Origin: JANXQG01 sp037147235
Lineage (GTDB): Bacteria; Planctomycetota; Planctomycetia; Pirellulales; Thermoguttaceae
Assembly: GCA_037147235.1 (NCBI GenBank)
Contig: JBAWVO010000119.1
Location: forward strand, 1 to 17,882
Length of the DNA stretch: 17,882 nucleotides
Direction: 5' to 3'
A program made the translations under genes and the position numbers. The notes beneath the pieces are model-generated. The model was not told the DNA's origin, ran no database searches, and saw only the letters and a list, made by a program, of their open reading frames with translations. Below, piece by piece: positions 14,970-17,882 of this stretch; within the stretch, counting starts at the first letter, position 1, and each line of letters opens with the position of its first letter.

Positions 14970-17249
14970 CTATTCGCTCGATGTCAGTGGGATGTCTTCA
15001 CTGGAGATTAGCATGGCTTCGTCTCCTTTGACTAGTGGAAGTTCATATACGCCCTCCGCGGTCGGTTTGATGGTGGCAGCGCGGCCGTTGACGGTCAACT
15101 TCGGCGGTCTGCCAAAGCCGGGCTTAATGCGGCACGGTTGGCCGGCGAGGCTCTTTATCCAGACGCGGGTCGTCTGACCGCTGCCGCGAGATGCGCTGAC
15201 GACGAAGCCGCCCTCTGCCCGAAGCCGGTCGAAACTGGCGTCCTTCCATGCCGTGGGCATGGCGGGGAAGATACGGATCTTGTCTCCCCAGCTTTGCATG
15301 AGCATCTCGTGGACCGCCTGAGCGTGGGCGAAGTTGGCGTCGAGCGTAAAACAGTTGCCGCCGCGGTCATTGACGTTGAAACCATTGCGGGCGACGAAGC
15401 CGTCGCAAAATATCCGCAGGTATGCCAAGGCATTGTCGCCCCGCAGTGCCCGAGCCTCAAGGCAGGCCGCCCAGGGAAAACTAAACCCGACCCAGGCTCT
15501 GTCACCCAGCCGCTTCAGGTCGTCCAGCGAATTGAGGATCGTCTTGCGATCCGTGTCGGAGCCTTCGACCGTCATCAGGGCAAGAGGGTGGATGGCCATC
15601 AGGTGCGCAGGGTGACGGTGCGACTCGACAAGACGCTCGCCGCGTGTCAGCAACAGGACACCGTCCTTGGAATCGGTGGCCAGTGGATCGAGTTTTGCCA
15701 GCACTCCGCGGTAATGACTAATGTCAGCGGCCTTACTCAAGGCGTTGGCCTCCTCAGCCAGCGCGGCGAAGAACCAGAGGAGGGTCGCCTGATCGTTGTT
15801 GCTATTGGGTTTCAGCCACGCCGCAGGCCTGTTGTCGTGGATTTCCGGCGATGTCGAAAGGGGAAGTATCAGCCGGCCGTGGCCGTCGTCGCGGAGCAGG
15901 GCCTCGACGGCTTTGGCCATCTCGGTCCCGTACGGGTAGCATCGCTCGGCGAGGAACCTAGCGTCCTGCGTGAATCTCCAGTGCCAGTGGAAGTTTTGGA
16001 AGAGCCAAAGGCACTGCGTGGGCATGAGCGTATATTGCGGCCACCCCCCCAGCGGTTTGCCGTCGAAGCTCATGACGCCCGGGACCATGATGCCTTCGAC
16101 TCCGAAGAACGACTTGGCGAAACGCCGGTGGTAAGGAGCCAAATCCCACATGAAATCGAGCAGCGATTCGCCTTCGGCAAAATGCCCCGCATTGTAGTAG
16201 GCCCAATAGATCACCTGCGTGTTCATGTCGTGGTGGTAATCGCCTTTCCATGGCGGAAGATCTCCGTTGTCTGCGGCCCAAACTCCCTGCAAAGGCAGCG
16301 GTGGATTCCCCTTGCGAGATCCGGCTCCGTAATAGTACATGGCCAGGTCGTAGAGTCGCTGGATGCGGGCATCGGGGATCTTGACCCGCGAGACGGCCCA
16401 ATAATTGGCCCACCATGCCTCGTGGGCACCCCGGGCCTTTTCGATTCCTTCGGCCAAAGCAGCAGCACAGTTGGCGCGGGCTTGCTGAAGTCCTGATTGC
16501 CCAGACGCAGCCCTATCGATGGACAACGCGAGCAGAACGGCATCGCCGTCACTTCGCCATCTGGCAACCACGGCGTACGAGAATCCACCCAGGCAGTCCT
16601 GTTCGATCCACGTCGAGTCACCCGTCTTGCCCATTTTGCCGGCCGGGAAGCCGAGTTTTGCGACGGCCGGGTTGGCTGCGATCTGGACTGATGCAATTTG
16701 GGCAGGCACGCGCACGAGGAGTACCGGGCGAAATTCAAGCCAGAACGATTCAATTTGTTGACCGCCGTCGAGCTTCACGAAGCCGCTGCCGCGGGCCATG
16801 TCCAACACGAACTTCCGGGCCGAGGCGTCAGCAAGCTTGATTACCACGCGAGCTCCGGGCAGCTTGGTTGGCGACGGACGGAAGTAGATGTGGTCAAACA
16901 GCCGAGCCACCTCACCATGCTTGCCCGCTTTAACCAGTTCGACCATGTTGGCAAACGTGAACCCAGGCTCGGATATCTCCTTAGGGTTGCGCAGATCCCA
17001 AAGGTCGCCGCGGTCCAACGAGATCCGCAACTCACGGCCGTTGCCCCACAGCATGGCCCCGGTCAGGCCGTTGCCTAGTGGAATCGCGTCGACCCAGCGA
17101 TCGATGCTCAAGCCGAGATCGACCAGCCACCGTGATTGCCCTTCGTCATCCGCAGCCGCTAAAAGGGCAGGCTCCGCTGGTGTGGCGGCCGAAGCCAACG
17201 GGGAATCCATCGATAGAAGCAATACCATCGCAGGTAAAAACAGCCACAT
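14970..17249 (-). CDS. GH95-like glycoside hydrolase, exported
   Basis: A 759-residue protein of the GH95 type (alpha-L-fucosidase and alpha-L-galactosidase family). A Sec signal peptide (MWLFLPAMVLLLSMDSPLASA, cut near 21) sends it out of the cytoplasm. The N-terminal beta-sandwich carries IPLGNGLTGAMLWGNG (56-71). The (alpha/alpha)6 barrel carries PLPLQGVWAADNGDLPPWKG (317-336), HHDMNTQVIYWAYY (339-352), LSTSPEIHD (464-472, Glu469 the likely general acid) and CFTLDANFAHAQAVHEML (633-650, Asp637 matching the base-activating Asp). In the fucosidase AfcA two Asn two residues apart serve as base; here the pair reads Asp341-Met-Asn343, so one may be substituted. AGAGGA nine bases upstream supports the ATG at 17249. 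It would release a terminal L-sugar from glycans; substrate is uncertain. Confidence 0.85.
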   Translation of the reverse strand: MWLFLPAMVLLLSMDSPLASAATPAEPALLAAADDEGQSRWLVDLGLSIDRWVDAIPLGNGLTGAMLWGNGRELRISLDRGDLWDLRNPKEISEPGFTFANMVELVKAGKHGEVARLFDHIYFRPSPTKLPGARVVIKLADASARKFVLDMARGSGFVKLDGGQQIESFWLEFRPVLLVRVPAQIASVQIAANPAVAKLGFPAGKMGKTGDSTWIEQDCLGGFSYAVVARWRSDGDAVLLALSIDRAASGQSGLQQARANCAAALAEGIEKARGAHEAWWANYWAVSRVKIPDARIQRLYDLAMYYYGAGSRKGNPPLPLQGVWAADNGDLPPWKGDYHHDMNTQVIYWAYYNAGHFAEGESLLDFMWDLAPYHRRFAKSFFGVEGIMVPGVMSFDGKPLGGWPQYTLMPTQCLWLFQNFHWHWRFTQDARFLAERCYPYGTEMAKAVEALLRDDGHGRLILPLSTSPEIHDNRPAAWLKPNSNNDQATLLWFFAALAEEANALSKAADISHYRGVLAKLDPLATDSKDGVLLLTRGERLVESHRHPAHLMAIHPLALMTVEGSDTDRKTILNSLDDLKRLGDRAWVGFSFPWAACLEARALRGDNALAYLRIFCDGFVARNGFNVNDRGGNCFTLDANFAHAQAVHEMLMQSWGDKIRIFPAMPTAWKDASFDRLRAEGGFVVSASRGSGQTTRVWIKSLAGQPCRIKPGFGRPPKLTVNGRAATIKPTAEGVYELPLVKGDEAMLISSEDIPLTSSE

Positions 17250-17258
17250 TTATGAAGA

Positions 17259-17264
17259 TCCTCT
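17259..17264 (-). promoter_or_regulatory. Ribosome binding site of the GH95 gene
   Basis: On the minus strand this reads AGAGGA, nine bases before the ATG at 17249. It fixes the start that gives a clean signal peptide. Confidence 0.6.
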
Positions 17265-17453
17265 ACTAAAGCAGTATTTCAGCTCCGCGTGGAAACGCTC
17301 CAAGCAGCAGCGTCAATCCATGCTACCAAAGTCGCTTACGATATTCCAGTTGGCGGGGCCGGCTTCTCGTCGAGAATCGATTTTGCTCAGGCATCACTAA
17401 TGCTCGTCGATCCCTCCGCAGTCGCAAACGTGGCAGCTAGGCAACCTGACCAC

Positions 17454-17669
17454 TTAGGCAGCCAGTGGTACTGCAATTCCGGTAGGCCAGCTCTTGGCTG
17501 TAGCCGGCATCATTTTCTGGTCAACTCTGTACCGCGAATCCTGCCGGATATCGTAGGCGAAGCCGCGCTGTGTCTTTGAGAGCGTTTTCTGGAGCTGCCG
17601 TACGATCCGGGGAAGATGCGAGTCGCCTTGCCCCTGGTATTCCCTGGGACGATGCGCCGAGTAAGTCAT
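17454..17669 (-). CDS. Small hypothetical reading frame, uncertain
   Basis: A 71-residue frame starting MTYSAHRPREYQGQGDSHLP, basic and hydrophilic, matching no family I know. In its favour, AAGGA lies six bases before the ATG, and upstream of that on the same strand are TACAAT and a weak TTTCGC spaced by 17 bases, a plausible promoter. Against it, it is short, has no recognisable motif, and may be the 5' piece of a truncated gene. It is transcribed toward the GH95 gene on the same strand, about 200 bases ahead of it. Confidence 0.25.
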   Translation of the reverse strand: MTYSAHRPREYQGQGDSHLPRIVRQLQKTLSKTQRGFAYDIRQDSRYRVDQKMMPATAKSWPTGIAVPLAA

Positions 17670-17782
17670 GGGGTTTCCTTTTCGTGGACTTTTCTGAACA
17701 TTGTAACGATGATCGCGTCGAAGCGAAATGCGGCACCCCGTTGTATCAACTGGTCGCTCTCTCTGCCGAACCGTTATTTGCC

Positions 17783-17814
17783 ACTTTACAGGCAGGGTAC
17801 TTTACAGGCAGGGT
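17783..17814. repeat. Tandem 16-mer repeat
   Basis: ACTTTACAGGCAGGGT occurs twice in succession without a mismatch (17783-17798, 17799-17814), and a third partial copy begins ACTTGACA. It is non-coding. On the minus strand it lies about 110 bases upstream of the small reading frame at 17454-17669. With the 15-mer at 7212-7249 it shares a TACAG core and the same two-copy layout. Confidence 0.75.
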
Positions 17815-17882
17815 ACTTGACAAGACCCCGTCTGGCAACGAAACTCGGTTTCGTCATGGAGTCCTGGTAGCGGCGACAAAAG

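Larger units (their letters stand above)
17265..17882. other. Gene-poor stretch at the window end
   Basis: No confident gene. It carries one candidate small minus-strand reading frame with promoter-like and ribosome-binding sequences (17454-17669) and a tandem 16-mer (17783-17814). The rest shows no family resemblance I can name. The window stops inside this stretch, so a larger feature may continue beyond it. Confidence 0.4.

Noticed and set aside
15138..16496. Plus-strand open frame of 452 codons inside the GH95 gene
   Set aside because: The minus-strand frame carries clear GH95 motifs and a signal peptide; the plus frame has none.

Overview
The window looks like a piece of a Planctomycetota chromosome of the Pirellulales type. 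This is an inference from the high-GC coding sequence, an exported Gfo/Idh/MocA oxidoreductase with a twin-arginine leader, an isomerase/FGGY-kinase sugar pair, a GH95-like glycosidase, an AlgI/AlgJ-type O-acetylation cassette and patchy Shine-Dalgarno use. No rRNA, tRNA, CRISPR array or intact insertion sequence was seen.

Region 1 (1-4305, +) is a tight sugar-handling operon. It encodes a Tat-exported Gfo/Idh/MocA oxidoreductase, a distant L-arabinose/L-fucose isomerase-like protein and a xylulokinase-like FGGY kinase. A long imperfect palindrome (73-101) and a likely extended -10 promoter lie upstream, so the operon may answer to a sugar-responsive repressor or activator.

Region 2 (4306-7422) is accessory in character. 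It holds a UPF0175/DUF3368 toxin-antitoxin pair with its own strong promoter, a lower-GC orphan membrane-anchored protein, a structured non-coding stretch that may be the 5' part of a group II intron, and a tandem 15-mer repeat.

Region 3 (7423-10085, +) is a translationally coupled pair: a TIM-barrel amidohydrolase and a sodium:solute symporter. It probably imports and processes one small molecule.

Region 4 (10126-14562, +) is a four-gene run: a PD40/TolB-like beta-propeller protein, an unrecognised membrane-anchored 184-residue protein, an MBOAT acyltransferase and an AlgJ/AlgX-type SGNH protein. The last two are the known pair that O-acetylates an exported polysaccharide.

Region 5 (14563-17882) has a decayed P-loop ATPase fragment, then a minus-strand exported GH95-like glycoside hydrolase, then about 630 bases with only one weak small minus-strand ORF and a tandem 16-mer repeat at the far end. 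A plausible reading is that the GH95 enzyme releases a sugar outside the cytoplasm and the isomerase/kinase pair consumes such a sugar, but the actual substrate is not visible in the sequence.
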